Assembly (NCBI RefSeq): GCF_001190925.1
Contig: NZ_CP011072.1
Coordinates: forward strand, 2,108,001-2,172,000
From: Azoarcus sp. CIB
GTDB taxonomy: Bacteria > Pseudomonadota > Gammaproteobacteria > Burkholderiales > Rhodocyclaceae
DNA length: 64,000 bases
Direction of reading: 5' to 3'
Shown piece after piece: positions 26,541 through 33,856 of the stretch; positions within the stretch are counted from its first letter, which is position 1; the number at the start of each line of letters is the position of its first letter. The translations under genes were made by a program, and so were the position numbers. The notes beneath the pieces were generated by a model. It was not told the DNA's origin, searched no databases, and worked only from the letters and a program-made list of their open reading frames with translations.

Positions 26541-27339
26541 GGCGTCGCCCCAGCAGCATCGGCAGACGCACGAGAAAGCCGCAGAACAGCCGCGTGTGCA
26601 TCCACGTCAGCAGCAGGTTGTCGCGCGCGTAGTTGAAGTGCGACACCCCCCCTTCGTCGACGCGGAAGTACTTCACCGGCGCCGGCAGGTTCACGGGGCG
26701 CACGCCGAGCCAGGCCATGCGCACCACGGCCTCGGGATCGAAATCGAAGCGGCGCATCCAGCGGTGGCCATGCATCACCTTGGCGAGCGGAGCGATCGGG
26801 TAGACGCGGAAGCCGAACAGCGAATCGCCGATCCCCATCCACAGCGTCTCGAGGTTCGCCCACCAGTTCGACAACTTGCGCCCGCGTACACGCAGCGCCG
26901 GGGCGCTGGCGTCGAAGACCGGCAAGCCCAGCACCATCGTCTCCGGTTGCGCGGCAGACGCCGCCATGAAGTCCGGAATCAGTTCCGCAGGATGCTGGCC
27001 GTCAGAGTCCATCGTCAGCACGTGCGTGAAACCCTGCTTCGCCGCCTGCTCGATGCCGTGCAGCACCGCCGCCCCCTTGCCCGAGTTCTGCGGCAGCACG
27101 ATCACGCGCAGCCCCGGGTCCTCCTCCGCCATGCGGCGCAGCCCGTCGGTGGACCCGTCCGTGCTGCCGTCGACGACGACCCAGACGGGCATCCACTCGT
27201 GGCGCGCGGCGCGCACCGTCTCGAACACCTTCGGCCCCGGGTTGTAGCTCGGGATCAGCACCAGGTGCGTGGCAGTGGGAGCCTCTACCGGACTGGGCAG
27301 CGGCGCGGATTTCGGACGGGTGACCGGGTGGGACGTCAT
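26521..27339 (-). CDS. Family 2 glycosyltransferase
   Basis: 272 residues, cytosolic or peripheral, no clear membrane helix before the C-terminus. The GT-A fold is shown by LVLIPSYNPGPKVFETV, VVVDGSTDGSTDGL (nucleotide-binding acid) and MDSDGQHPAELIPDF (DxD-like). The C-terminal part (RRFDFDPEAVVRMAW, FRVDEGGVSHFNYARDN) resembles glycosyltransferases of aryl-polyene clusters, where the equivalent domain is often fused to an acyltransferase (ApeJ). Here the acyltransferase is a separate neighbour 20 bases upstream on the same strand. Confidence 0.88.
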   Translation of the reverse strand: MTSHPVTRPKSAPLPSPVEAPTATHLVLIPSYNPGPKVFETVRAARHEWMPVWVVVDGSTDGSTDGLRRMAEEDPGLRVIVLPQNSGKGAAVLHGIEQAAKQGFTHVLTMDSDGQHPAELIPDFMAASAAQPETMVLGLPVFDASAPALRVRGRKLSNWWANLETLWMGIGDSLFGFRVYPIAPLAKVMHGHRWMRRFDFDPEAVVRMAWLGVRPVNLPAPVKYFRVDEGGVSHFNYARDNLLLTWMHTRLFCGFLVRLPMLLGRRLRSSRH

Positions 27340-27359
27340 GGCAGCATGAGAGATTGGGT

Positions 27360-28184
27360 TCAGATCGTAGACGACATTGTGCCACCGTCCCTTTCCGGCG
27401 GTTGCGGTAGAACGGCATCGTCGAGTTCGGCAACGAAATAGCGCTCGAGTTCAGCCATGAAAGGCTGCACGCTGGCAGGCGGATCGAAGCGCCGTCCGAG
27501 GCGCACGCGATACACGACCGGCATTTCCGGCTTGCGGAACAGGGGCCAGCCCTTGCACAGGTAGGGCGAATCCGTCTCGATGAAAATCGTCTGCACCGGC
27601 ACCCTGGCGCGCCGCGAAATCAGTCCGATGCTGCTCATCAGCGGATTGACTGGCATGCGTGTCGTGCGCGTGCCCTCCGGAAATATGAGCAGGAAGCTGC
27701 CCGCAGAGAGGTCGCCGGTCGCGCTGCCCACCATGCGCACTGGCGAATCGTTGCGGATGTAGCGGGCGATCCGTGCGCCGGCTCCGAGGAAGAGGTTGTC
27801 CATGAGGCCCGCCTTCATGATGCAGGCGACGTCTGGCAGGCGCGAGATCACCATCACCGCGTCCAGCAGGCTCGGGTGGTTTGGCGCGAGGATCAGCGGT
27901 CCCTGCCCGCGCAGCTTGTCCAGCGCGGATAGGTCGAAACGGCACGCGCCGATGAGGACCAGGAAACGGATGTAGCCCTTGAAGCCCCGGTTGATGACGA
28001 AGCGCCCCAGCCGCCGTCCGACACGTGCCGGCAGCACCGGATACAGCAACATCGCGAGCGGCGTCCACAGCAGGCAGATCGTGCCGAGGTAGCCCAGCCC
28101 GAGGTAGAGCAACACGTATTCGTGCAGACGCCGCAGCAGGCCCGGCAGCGTCGGCCCGCCCCGCATCGGCCCACCTCTACTCAT
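27360..28184 (-). CDS. PlsC-type 1-acylglycerol-3-phosphate acyltransferase family protein
   Basis: 274 residues. Two hydrophobic stretches near residues 22-55 anchor it in the inner membrane. The acyltransferase motifs are NHPSLLD (H-x4-D), FPEGTRTTR, and a downstream VPVQTIFIE block. Acyltransferases of this type in Ape/xanthomonadin clusters are thought to join the polyene to a glycerol or sugar carrier. The ATG at 28184 overlaps the stop of the OmpV-like gene; an in-frame ATG at 28166 has AGAGGTGG upstream and may be the real start. Confidence 0.85.
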   Translation of the reverse strand: MSRGGPMRGGPTLPGLLRRLHEYVLLYLGLGYLGTICLLWTPLAMLLYPVLPARVGRRLGRFVINRGFKGYIRFLVLIGACRFDLSALDKLRGQGPLILAPNHPSLLDAVMVISRLPDVACIMKAGLMDNLFLGAGARIARYIRNDSPVRMVGSATGDLSAGSFLLIFPEGTRTTRMPVNPLMSSIGLISRRARVPVQTIFIETDSPYLCKGWPLFRKPEMPVVYRVRLGRRFDPPASVQPFMAELERYFVAELDDAVLPQPPERDGGTMSSTI

Positions 28185-29043
28185 CGGCGTCGACCCGACG
28201 CGTGGATTCGCCCAGGACCCAGGTCACCGCGAAGCCCGCGGCGACATAATCCTTGCGCTTCACCAGCGGGCTGTCCTCGAACACCGCGCCGGCGAGGCTG
28301 TCGTAGCGCACGAAACCGCCGATCCACCAGCCCGGATAGCGCTTCCACAGCGCCGCCAGCACCTGCGTTCCGCCGTAGCCGCCGCGGGCGTCGTAGGCAG
28401 GGCGCAGCGGCGTCGCCTCGTTCGCCTCGACCGTGTAGAAATAGCGGTGCTGCCGCCGGTCGCCATACACCGGCCCCGCGACGAGGCCGAGCGTCCAGCC
28501 GTTCAGCCCGGCGGGATCGCGCCAGTCGAGGTTGAGCTGCGGCGTGAACTGCCAGCCTGTCGACTCGGGGCTGCCTTCCACCGTGAAGCCCGCACGCAGC
28601 GGCAGCCGCGTACGCAGTCGCAAGCGCTCGTCCGCCGAACGCCACAGCTGCACATCGAGCGATGGGCCGATCTCGACCGTCGGCTTCAAGTCGGGCATGC
28701 CCTCGCGCGCCTTCACGCGATCGCTGCTGACCGGCGGAGAAGCACCGAGACTGAGGTTCAGCTCGACGCGGTCGCTGTCGAAGAAGGTGCCACGAATCCC
28801 CTGCCGGTCCGCCTTCAGGAACTCGCCGCGATAAACGACATAAGGCACCGGGAGCACGAACAGTCGGTCCTCATCCGATCCGCGGTATGCGGGAAACTGC
28901 AGCACGGTGAGGCCCGCACCGAGTTCCCACAGCGGTTTCTCCGCGGCCGGTGCGGCGGCCGGAACAAACGCGGGCGCCAGCAGCACGGCAAGCACTCCGC
29001 GCCGCAGCAACCCGCTCTCCGCCCCTGCATCCGCCGCCCTCAT
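28177..29043 (-). CDS. MipA/OmpV family outer-membrane protein
   Basis: 288 residues. A signal peptide (RRGVLAVLLAPAFVPAAAPAAA, cut around residue 34) precedes a beta-rich domain. Family features include WELGAGLTVLQFPAYRGSDEDRLFVLPVPYVVYRGEFLKADRQGIRG at the N-terminus and a terminal strand GFAVTWVLGES. MipA/OmpV proteins are outer-membrane barrels, some acting as scaffolds for murein enzymes. In this strand it sits between the chorismatase and the PlsC-type gene with short overlaps, so it may help place the pigment in the outer membrane. Confidence 0.85.
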   Translation of the reverse strand: MRAADAGAESGLLRRGVLAVLLAPAFVPAAAPAAEKPLWELGAGLTVLQFPAYRGSDEDRLFVLPVPYVVYRGEFLKADRQGIRGTFFDSDRVELNLSLGASPPVSSDRVKAREGMPDLKPTVEIGPSLDVQLWRSADERLRLRTRLPLRAGFTVEGSPESTGWQFTPQLNLDWRDPAGLNGWTLGLVAGPVYGDRRQHRYFYTVEANEATPLRPAYDARGGYGGTQVLAALWKRYPGWWIGGFVRYDSLAGAVFEDSPLVKRKDYVAAGFAVTWVLGESTRRVDADE

Positions 29044-30083
29044 CGGCCATCCTCCATCGCGTGCCCGCCCGAGGCCTCGATCTCCACCAGCAAGTCGTTG
29101 CGGCACACGTCGGCCTGCACGTACACGACCGGCACCGCATCGCCGACGTGCGCGCGGAAGCACGCCCGCACGGCGTCGAGATCGCCCGGATTGCGCACAT
29201 AGACCTTGTAGGCAAGTTCCCTCGGATCGAGTCCGCCACCCGCCGGCGCGGTTCGCCGCGCCTCGGCAAGCACCGCCGCAATGTTGCGGAAGGACTCCGC
29301 CGTCTGCGCAACGACGTCGCCCGGATGCAAGGTCTCGTGTCCGACGATGCTCGCCGTGCCCGACACGAACAGCACCGGTGGCGTCTGCGACAGCGCCAGG
29401 CTTGCGCGTGCGAAGGTCGGACTGCGCGGGCCGTACTGCTCGGGGTAATGATACGCGCAGACCTGGCGCGGATTCTCGATGGCCAGCGGCGCTTCGCGCA
29501 GTGCGATGAAATACAGCGTAAACGGACCGTGCGCCGAACCGAGTGCACATGCAGCCGGCACCCGGCCGGTCGTACTGCGACCGCCGGCGCCGAACGCCTC
29601 CTGGCGCCCGGCGTTGAACTGCCAGTAGCGCTCGCTGCCGTCCGCCACGGCGTTGATTGCGGGGAAGTAGTTCCAGGCGCGGAAGAGCGCCGGATATCCG
29701 GCCTCGTCAAGCAGCGCGAACACCTCTTGGTACGCGGCCCCGGTGGCCCTCTGCAGTGCCGAAACGCCATCCATTCCTGCGGGCATGGCGTGCTCGTCGA
29801 GTTCGATGGCACCGAACAGCATTGTCTCCGTGCAGCGATAACGGACCCGTCCGTGCACGCCCGTCGTCACCGGCCGGCCTGCGCGCCAGACCTCGCACAC
29901 GGCCTTCGGGCCCTCGAGCACGGGCGTCGCCACGCGGGCGAGCGGAACGCCGGACGGCACGAAGCCCGCTTCCCCGTCACCGAGGATCGCGACACCGAGC
30001 ACCTCATCCCACCACTGCTCCGGACACTCCCGGACAGACGTCGTCGGCATGTATGCCAGCGACAAACCGCGAACCAGACTCAT
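29040..30083 (-). CDS. xanB2: Chorismatase (XanB2/FkbO/Hyg5-like), hydroxybenzoate-forming
   Basis: 347 residues. The segment YFPAINAVADGSERYWQFNAGR, with its Arg-Tyr pair, is the chorismatase signature; FTLYFIALREAP and FVSGTASIVGHETLHPGDV match the C-terminal YjgF-like half, including the catalytic Glu region. XanB2 of Xanthomonas cleaves chorismate to pyruvate plus 3- and 4-hydroxybenzoate, the 3-isomer being the xanthomonadin starter. Placed in a pigment cluster, this enzyme probably supplies the aryl head group. ATG 30083 is used; a GTG at 30089 has AGGAAAG at better spacing. Confidence 0.88.
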   Translation of the reverse strand: MSLVRGLSLAYMPTTSVRECPEQWWDEVLGVAILGDGEAGFVPSGVPLARVATPVLEGPKAVCEVWRAGRPVTTGVHGRVRYRCTETMLFGAIELDEHAMPAGMDGVSALQRATGAAYQEVFALLDEAGYPALFRAWNYFPAINAVADGSERYWQFNAGRQEAFGAGGRSTTGRVPAACALGSAHGPFTLYFIALREAPLAIENPRQVCAYHYPEQYGPRSPTFARASLALSQTPPVLFVSGTASIVGHETLHPGDVVAQTAESFRNIAAVLAEARRTAPAGGGLDPRELAYKVYVRNPGDLDAVRACFRAHVGDAVPVVYVQADVCRNDLLVEIEASGGHAMEDGR

Positions 30084-30089
30084 CAGCAC

Positions 30090-30484
30090 ATCAAGCTTTC
30101 CTGCACCCGGGCAAACGATTCCCGGAACGAACGACGGCAGTCGGAAGCCCCGTGCGAAGCGGTGCTCGCGCTGCCCGCGGGACAGGAGAGGATCGCAACC
30201 TGCGAAGAAGATCTTCCTGCACGGGGAGGACGGAGATTCCGGGGCATCCCGGAAACCTTGCAATTCTGCATATTTGCATTACAAAACATGCAGTTACAAA
30301 GTCATCGAGAGATGACAAGGGGCGAATCTTCACACACCGTCGGACAAGTTGCAAGGCGCCCCCGGAGCGCCTCGCCGCCCCCTTTCGCCACGCTCACAGC
30401 CCCGCACCGACCGCGTCTGCCCCGGCGGCGCCGAAGGCTGCACGGGCCCCCCGCCGCTGGACAGCGCGGCCGTCGTCTGAACGC
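30090..30484 (-). promoter_or_regulatory. Intergenic region upstream of the chorismatase gene, with direct repeats
   Basis: About 395 bases without a credible gene. The middle (30260-30310) is markedly AT-rich against its surroundings. It holds two direct repeats, TGCATTACAAAA (30275-30286) and TGCAGTTACAAA (30289-30300), 14 bases apart. Read on the minus strand, TTGTAA and CAAATA lie 17 bases apart and could be the -35 and -10 of the chorismatase promoter, overlapping the repeats. Confidence 0.45.
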
Positions 30485-31216
30485 TCAGAACCGCTCCACC
30501 CACGGACGCAGATCCAGCTCCTGCGTCCAGGCGCTGCGCGGCTGCCGGTACAGCTGGTAATAAGCCTCGGCGATCGCGTCCGGGTCGAGCAGCGCGTCGC
30601 CGTCGTGCGCGTCGGTATGCTCGACGACGCTCGATGGCCGGATCCGGCCGTCAATCAACACGTGCGCCACGTGGATGCCCTTGGGCTGCAGTTCGCGTGC
30701 CATGCTTTGCGCCAACGCACGCAGGCCGAACTTGCCGACCGCGAGGTTGTGGAACCCGGCGCTCCCGCGCAGGCTGGCGGTGGCTCCGGTGAACAGGATG
30801 GTCCCGCCGGGTCCGCCCTGTCCGACGCGCTCCAGCATCGCCCGCGCCGCCTCGCGCCCGACGAGGAATCCGCCCAGGCAGCCTACGCGCCAGCAGCGTT
30901 CGAACTCTTCCGCGCTGGTCTCCACGATGCCGCGCGCGACGAAAGCGCCCGCGTTGTACACCACGACATCCGGGCATGCGTAGTCGCTGCGTACCGCCCG
31001 GAACAGCGCCTGGACATCCTCTTCGCGCCCGGCATCGCAGCGGTAGGCATGGGCGCCGCGACCGATACCGGCGCATTCCACGCTGAGGTTCTCCAGCCGC
31101 TCGAGGTTGCGCGCTGCGAGCGCGACATTCATCTCTGCAGCGCCGAAACGGCGCGCGAGCGAGCGGCCGAGCCCCGGCCCGGCGCCGACGATCAGTGCAA
31201 GTTTTCGCTGTTCCAT
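30485..31216 (-). CDS. Short-chain dehydrogenase-like protein lacking the catalytic Tyr
   Basis: 243 residues from ATG 31216, with GAGGAGA upstream. The Rossmann start is LALIVGAGPGLGRSLARRF, followed by YNAGAF in place of NNAG. The Ser region reads FTGATASLRGSAGF, but the usual Y-x3-K is LAVGK: the Lys is kept and Tyr is replaced by Leu. The same pattern occurs in a subgroup of SDR proteins of unknown activity. It is separated from the chorismatase by 395 bases, so membership in the pigment cluster is doubtful. Confidence 0.85.
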   Translation of the reverse strand: MEQRKLALIVGAGPGLGRSLARRFGAAEMNVALAARNLERLENLSVECAGIGRGAHAYRCDAGREEDVQALFRAVRSDYACPDVVVYNAGAFVARGIVETSAEEFERCWRVGCLGGFLVGREAARAMLERVGQGGPGGTILFTGATASLRGSAGFHNLAVGKFGLRALAQSMARELQPKGIHVAHVLIDGRIRPSSVVEHTDAHDGDALLDPDAIAEAYYQLYRQPRSAWTQELDLRPWVERF

Positions 31217-31440
31217 CGCTGTCTCCTCGAACCGGCGTCCGTCCGCCACGAATGGACACGCCATCGGTGACTTCACTTTAGATCACGCACGGCGCTCATG
31301 CCTCGCCCCACCCGCATGGATAAGGGCTCGCCGCAGACAACGACGGCCGTTGGCGAGTGGCCTGCTCCGGGGTTATCCTCGCCTGATGGGGCTCTACGGG
31401 GTCCCCACACGATGGCGAATGCGTACCGAGGCGATCCGAG
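31217..31440. promoter_or_regulatory. Divergent promoter region between the SDR gene and ovoA
   Basis: 224 bases with no gene. A possible plus-strand promoter is TTGGCG (31350-31355), 17 bases, TTATCC (31373-31378), which would start transcription about 55 bases before ovoA. Nothing else stands out. Confidence 0.35.
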
Positions 31441-33822
31441 ATGACAGACGACGTGACCGACGAAAGCTGGCGACAGAATCTCGAGGGACGTTTCGACGAC
31501 CGCCTCGGCCTCGTGCGCCCCCCGGACTGGTGGACCGCGCTTACGCCCGAGCGCTGCCCGGGGTGGACGGCGGACGGCACGCTCACCTCGCTGCCGCTGC
31601 CGAACCTCGCGACCTGCACGCGCGACGAAGTCCGCGCCTATTTCGACAACGGCTGGACGCTCACCGAGCTGCTGTTCTCCGGCCTGATCGGTGAAGAGGC
31701 CTTCTACCGCCCCCCGTATCACCGTCTGCGACATCCGATGGTGTTCTACTACTGCCACCCCCCGGCGCTCTACATCAACAAGCTGCGCGTGGCCGGACTG
31801 ATTCCCGCGCCGCTCAATCCCTACTTCGAACGCATCTTCGAAACCGGCGTCGATGAGATGCGCTGGGACGATATGTCGAAGAACGCGATGCGCTGGCCAG
31901 CGTTCGACGAGGCCCACGCCTACCGCAGGTCGGTGTACGCGCTGGTTCGGCGCGTCATCGACGAGCATCCCGGCCTCGCCGACGGCCACCCGCCGATCAC
32001 GCAGGACGATCCGCTGTGGGCGCTGTTCTTGGGCTTCGAACACGAGCGCATCCATCTCGAAACCTCGTCCGTGCTGATCCACGAGCTGCCACTGCGCCTC
32101 GTGCGCCGGCCTGCGGGATGGGCGCCCCTGCATCCCTCCGCGACGCGCCCTGCCGCCTTTCCGCCGGTTCCCGGACGTGACTATCCGGAAATGGAACTCC
32201 TGCCCGTCGGTGCCGCACGGCTGCAGCTCGGCAAACCCGCCGACTGGCCCTCCTACGGCTGGGACAACGAATACGGCAGCCGCAGCGTCGACGTGCAGCC
32301 TTTCCGCGCCGCCCGCGGCCTCGTGAGCAACGGCGAGTTCTGGCAGTTCGTCGCCGACGGCGGCTACCGCGAGCGCGAATGGTGGTCCGACACGGGCTGG
32401 TCCTGGCGCACCTACCGCAACATCAAGTGGCCGACGTTCTGGGTGCCCGACGGACCCGCCGGATCCCACCGCTTCCGCCTGCGCACGCTGTTCGAGGAAA
32501 TCGACATGCGCTGGGACTGGCCTGCCGAGGTCAACTGGCACGAGGCGAGGGCCTACTGCGCGTGGTTGAGCGCCCGACAGGGACTGCCCTGCCGCCTGCC
32601 GAGCGAGGCCGAGCACAATGCCCTGCGCGACCCGGTCGGCACCGTCGCCGACGATCCGGTCATGGCCGCGAGTGGTGAGGGCCTGATGCACCAACGCGGC
32701 CTCAACCTCAACCTCGGCTGCGGCTCTCCGACCCCCGTCACGGGCGGCAGGCCGACCGCGAGAGGCTTCCACGACGTCTTCGGCAATGTGTGGCAATGGC
32801 TGGGCGACCAGTTCAATCCGCTGCCCGGCGCCGAGATTCACCCCTACTACGACGATTTCAGCAGTCCGTGCTACGACGGCGAGCACCAGATGATCCTCGG
32901 TGGCTCGTGGATCTCGACCGGCGACGAGGCGAGCGTGTGGTCGCGCTTCCATTTCCGCCCGCACTTCTTCCAGCATGCGGGATTCCGCATCGTGCAGGCC
33001 GCCCACGACGGCGGCGCCGTGCGTCTCGATGCTGCCGATGCGCCGGGCAGGGCCTACGAGAGCGCCGGGATCACCAACGAGTACCTGCTGCTGCACTACG
33101 GCAGCCCGCAAGAGCAGATGCCGCACGAATCGGGACCGCGCGAGGCCTGCCAGTTCCCGCTGCGCTCGGCACGCTGGCTGATCGACGGCGCACGCGAACT
33201 CGGCATCACGACAGGTCGGGCGCTCGACGTCGGCTGCGCGGTCGGCGGCGCGAGCTTCGAGCTCGCGCGCGTGTTCGGCGAAGTGCTCGGCATTGACCTG
33301 AGCCGCTCCTTCATCGACGCGGCCACCACGCTGCGGGAGAATGGCGCCCTCGACTACGCCTGCCGCGACGAAGGCGAGCTCGGCTACCCGCTGCAGGCGC
33401 GCGTCGATCCCGCCATCGAGCGCAGCCGCGTTGCCTTCCGCCAGGCCGACGCCTGCTCGCTGCCCGCCGAGCTCATGGACTACGATGCGGTGCTGCTCGC
33501 CAACCTGCTGTGCCGCCTCCCGAGTCCGAAGTCGCTGCTCGGGCGGCTCGGCGGGCCGCGCGGACTGGTGCGCACCGGCGGCGTCGTCGCCATCCTGTCG
33601 CCCTACACCTGGCTCGAACAGTTCACGCCGCGCGGCGCCTGGCTGGGCGGCTACATGGACGGCGAACGCGCCGTGCGCAGCGCCGACACCCTGAAGGCCC
33701 TGCTCGGCGCCGACGGCTTCGAACTCCGGCGTGAAGCCGAAATGCCCCTCGTAATCCGCGAGCACGCGCGCAAGTACCAGTACATCGTGACGCACGCGAT
33801 GCTCTGGCAGCGCGTGCGCTGA
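31441..33822 (+). CDS. ovoA: OvoA, 5-histidylcysteine sulfoxide synthase with N-methyltransferase domain
   Basis: 793 residues in three domains: DinB-like (about 30-200), formylglycine-generating-enzyme-like (about 215-480) and SAM methyltransferase (about 560-793, motif LDVGCAVGGASFEL). The iron-binding H-x3-H-x-E motif is His201-Glu207 (HERIHLE), as in EgtB/OvoA. OvoA joins cysteine to C5 of histidine with oxygen, and its C-terminal domain methylates the thiohistidine to finish ovothiol A. The PLP lyase (OvoB) needed between these steps is not in the window. Ovothiol is a redox-active thiol; the gene appears monocistronic or linked to the acetyltransferase gene 34 bases downstream. Confidence 0.92.
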   Translation: MTDDVTDESWRQNLEGRFDDRLGLVRPPDWWTALTPERCPGWTADGTLTSLPLPNLATCTRDEVRAYFDNGWTLTELLFSGLIGEEAFYRPPYHRLRHPMVFYYCHPPALYINKLRVAGLIPAPLNPYFERIFETGVDEMRWDDMSKNAMRWPAFDEAHAYRRSVYALVRRVIDEHPGLADGHPPITQDDPLWALFLGFEHERIHLETSSVLIHELPLRLVRRPAGWAPLHPSATRPAAFPPVPGRDYPEMELLPVGAARLQLGKPADWPSYGWDNEYGSRSVDVQPFRAARGLVSNGEFWQFVADGGYREREWWSDTGWSWRTYRNIKWPTFWVPDGPAGSHRFRLRTLFEEIDMRWDWPAEVNWHEARAYCAWLSARQGLPCRLPSEAEHNALRDPVGTVADDPVMAASGEGLMHQRGLNLNLGCGSPTPVTGGRPTARGFHDVFGNVWQWLGDQFNPLPGAEIHPYYDDFSSPCYDGEHQMILGGSWISTGDEASVWSRFHFRPHFFQHAGFRIVQAAHDGGAVRLDAADAPGRAYESAGITNEYLLLHYGSPQEQMPHESGPREACQFPLRSARWLIDGARELGITTGRALDVGCAVGGASFELARVFGEVLGIDLSRSFIDAATTLRENGALDYACRDEGELGYPLQARVDPAIERSRVAFRQADACSLPAELMDYDAVLLANLLCRLPSPKSLLGRLGGPRGLVRTGGVVAILSPYTWLEQFTPRGAWLGGYMDGERAVRSADTLKALLGADGFELRREAEMPLVIREHARKYQYIVTHAMLWQRVR

Positions 33823-33856
33823 CTGCCACCAACAGACCCGACGGCCCTCCCAGACC

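Noticed and set aside
30090-30484. Short open frames (60-90 codons) in the chorismatase-SDR gap
   Set aside because: No ribosome-binding sites, no family resemblance, several overlapping frames of similar length; the patch is better explained as a promoter region.
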